DNA of 64,000 nucleotides. Origin: Ferruginibacter sp. GTDB lineage: Bacteria; Bacteroidota; Bacteroidia; Chitinophagales; Chitinophagaceae. Every line of letters starts with the position of its first letter. Position 1 is the stretch's first letter. The stretch lies in NCBI RefSeq assembly GCF_028288465.1, contig NZ_JAQBNR010000053.1, positions 62,001 through 126,000 of the forward strand. The letters run 5' to 3'. The position numbers and the translations under genes are program-made. Below the pieces are notes generated by a model that worked only from the letters and a program-made list of their open reading frames with translations, was not told where the DNA came from and did not search any database. This document shows, piece by piece, positions 62,370 through 64,000 of this stretch.

Positions 62370-64000
62370 TTATTTATAAGAACGCTGTGTTGGTTTCACA
62401 ATTTCAAACTCTAGTGGTTCTTTGTTTAGCTGCCAGTTACTTTCTCCTTTGTATTCCCAGGCAGAAACAAAACTGAAATTTTCATCATCGCGTTTTGCTT
62501 CACCATCTTCTGTTTGTGATTCTTCCCTGAAATGGCCACCACAACTCTCTCTTCTTTCCAATGCATCTTTACACATCAGTTCTCCCAGTTCGATAAAATC
62601 CGCCACGCGGCCTGCTTTATCCAGTTCAGGGTTCATGTTGTTGATTTCTCCCGGTATTCTTACATCGCTCCAGAATTCTTTTTTCAAAGCCTGGATTTCT
62701 GTAATCGCTTCCCTTAAACCTTTTTCGTTACGGGCCATACCACATTTATCCCACATAATTTTACCCAGGCGTTTGTGAAAACTTTCCACTGTTTGTTTGC
62801 CCCTGATGTTCATCAGGGTATTGATCCGGTCGCTTACTGCTTTTTCTGTTTCTGCAAAAGCGGGATGTGAAGTTGGAATGGCGGGTGTGCGTATTTCATC
62901 GGCCAGGTAATTACCCAGCGTATACGGGATTACGAAGTATCCATCGGCCAGCCCCTGCATCAATGCAGATGCACCCAACCGGTTGGCACCGTGATCGCTG
63001 AAGTTAGCTTCGCCCAATGCATACAGGCCTTTTACTGTTGTCTGTAATTCGTAATCAACCCACAAGCCACCCATGGTATAATGCACCGCAGGGAAAATAC
63101 GCATCGGCATTTCGTATGGATTTTCACCCGTAATTTTTTCATACATTTCAAACAGATTACCGTATTTTTCTTCTACAACAGCTTTACCTGCTTTAATAAT
63201 TTCTTCCTGCGAAGCAGTGGTATTGCCCTGTTTGCCCAATTCAATTTTACCATAACGTAAAATCGCATCTTTAAAATCAAGATAAACGGCGAGCTTGGTT
63301 GTACCTACGCCATAGCCTTCATCGCATCTTTCTTTTGCAGCTCTTGAAGCCACATCGCGTGGTACAAGGTTACCAAATGCAGGATATCTTCTTTCCAGGT
63401 AATAGTCTCTTTCTTCTTCAGGAATATCTACTGCTTTACGTTTTTCATCCTTTTGTTTGGGCACCCAGATGCGGCCATCGTTGCGCAAACTTTCACTCAT
63501 CAAGGTAAGCTTGCTCTGGTATTCACCACTCACCGGGATACAGGTTGGGTGAATTTGTGTAAAGCAGGGGTTACCAAAGAAGGCACCTTTTTTATGTGCT
63601 TTCCATGCAGCTGTAACATTGCTGCCCATGGCGTTGGTGCTTAAATAAAATACATTGCCATAACCACCGGTACATAATAACACGGCGTGACCAAAATGTT
63701 TTTCCAGTTCTCCTGTCACCAGGTTTCTTGCTATAATTCCTCTTGCCTTTTCATCAATCATTACCACATCCAGCATTTCGTGGCGACTGTACATTTCAAC
63801 CGTACCCAACGCAATTTGCCTTTCCAATGCACTGTAAGCGCCCAGCAATAATTGCTGACCTGTTTGGCCCGCAGCATAAAACGTACGCTGTACCTGGGTT
63901 CCACCAAAACTACGGTTGCTTAACAAGCCGCCGTACTCCCTTGCAAAAGGAACCCCCTGTGCCACACACTGATCAATAATAGCGTTGCTCACTTCTGCAA
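62370..64000 (-). CDS. sdhA: Succinate dehydrogenase / fumarate reductase flavoprotein subunit (5' end outside window)
   Basis: The frame is open to the right edge, so the start and the FAD-binding N-terminus are missing; 543 codons are seen. The visible part begins inside the FAD domain at [18 protein letters not shown] (next to the conserved His loop region) and goes on to [18 protein letters not shown], which contains the substrate-binding His, and the [29 protein letters not shown]-binding segment, followed by the helical C-terminal domain with [16 protein letters not shown]. It oxidises succinate to fumarate in the TCA cycle (or works in reverse). Membrane subunit SdhC would be expected outside the window. 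Confidence 0.95.
   Translation of the reverse strand, partial: AEVSNAIIDQCVAQGVPFAREYGGLLSNRSFGGTQVQRTFYAAGQTGQQLLLGAYSALERQIALGTVEMYSRHEMLDVVMIDEKARGIIARNLVTGELEKHFGHAVLLCTGGYGNVFYLSTNAMGSNVTAAWKAHKKGAFFGNPCFTQIHPTCIPVSGEYQSKLTLMSESLRNDGRIWVPKQKDEKRKAVDIPEEERDYYLERRYPAFGNLVPRDVASRAAKERCDEGYGVGTTKLAVYLDFKDAILRYGKIELGKQGNTTASQEEIIKAGKAVVEEKYGNLFEMYEKITGENPYEMPMRIFPAVHYTMGGLWVDYELQTTVKGLYALGEANFSDHGANRLGASALMQGLADGYFVIPYTLGNYLADEIRTPAIPTSHPAFAETEKAVSDRINTLMNIRGKQTVESFHKRLGKIMWDKCGMARNEKGLREAITEIQALKKEFWSDVRIPGEINNMNPELDKAGRVADFIELGELMCKDALERRESCGGHFREESQTEDGEAKRDDENFSFVSAWEYKGESNWQLNKEPLEFEIVKPTQRSYK

Overview
The window looks like a chromosomal segment of a Bacteroidota bacterium, most likely a Chitinophagaceae-type member of the Sphingobacteriia/Chitinophagia. 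The sequence evidence is: promoters of the TAnnTTTG type in place of the classical -10 box, almost no Shine-Dalgarno sites, secreted proteins ending in type IX secretion (T9SS) sorting domains, a TonB-dependent receptor with an N-terminal carboxypeptidase-regulatory-like domain, a periplasmic-sensing hybrid histidine kinase with a C-terminal AraC domain, and families largely restricted to this phylum (DUF2911, SprA-like large barrels). No rRNA, CRISPR array, prophage or intact insertion sequence was found.

Layout. 1-4500: a tRNA-Arg(UCU) with promoter and terminator, an 800-bp geneless stretch holding a perfect 2 x 20-bp tandem repeat, then a MaoC-like hydratase, a DUF2911-TPR protein, two small membrane proteins and a lone receiver-domain protein. 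4700-12400: a large AsmA-type protein, a possible micro-ORF with its own promoter and terminator, a frameshifted membrane protein, DUF4342, a receiver plus PAS histidine kinase pair, and msrA. 12800-21200: a 7TM-DISM hybrid kinase followed by four secreted or lipoprotein genes on the same strand, ending in a repeat-rich protein with an S74-type chaperone domain. 21850-34950: tRNA-Arg(ACG) and housekeeping genes (rlmH, rhomboid, tilS, TPR, etfB, etfA, bifunctional nuclease, ispE, S8 peptidase, DinB, fbaA, accD, a rhodanese-thioredoxin lipoprotein). 34950-44560: histidine-degradation genes (arginase-fold formimidoylglutamase, ftcD, hutI), an HPF/RaiA-like protein, a HAD phosphatase, a tandem pair of small secreted paralogues, and an unusual Mur-ligase homologue plus MFS transporter directly upstream of hutI. 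44650-49530: small genes, including an ArsR - AHSA1 - DUF1801 - VOC operon, a decayed NTF2-like gene and a GNAT acetyltransferase. 49660-57890: a TlpA-like thioredoxin, a TonB-dependent receptor and, divergently, a DUF4331/T9SS protein - TPR protein - HupE/UreJ membrane protein operon. 57900-64000: a 1165-residue outer-membrane-type protein and sdhB-sdhA, the latter running off the right edge.

The most interesting candidates for something undescribed are: (1) the divergent TonB receptor / DUF4331 / TPR / HupE locus, which has the look of an envelope-spanning uptake or metal-related system, with a 12-bp palindrome inside its promoter and a perfect 19-bp inverted repeat after the first gene; (2) the divergent MurC-like ligase (GTSGKST P-loop, DDYAHNP motif) placed in a histidine-utilisation gene string; (3) a dispersed ~55-60-bp repeat family present as two inverted pairs; (4) the tandem pair of secreted 'YFSEREKNMQIA' proteins. 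All functional proposals for these are inference from context; no database search was possible.
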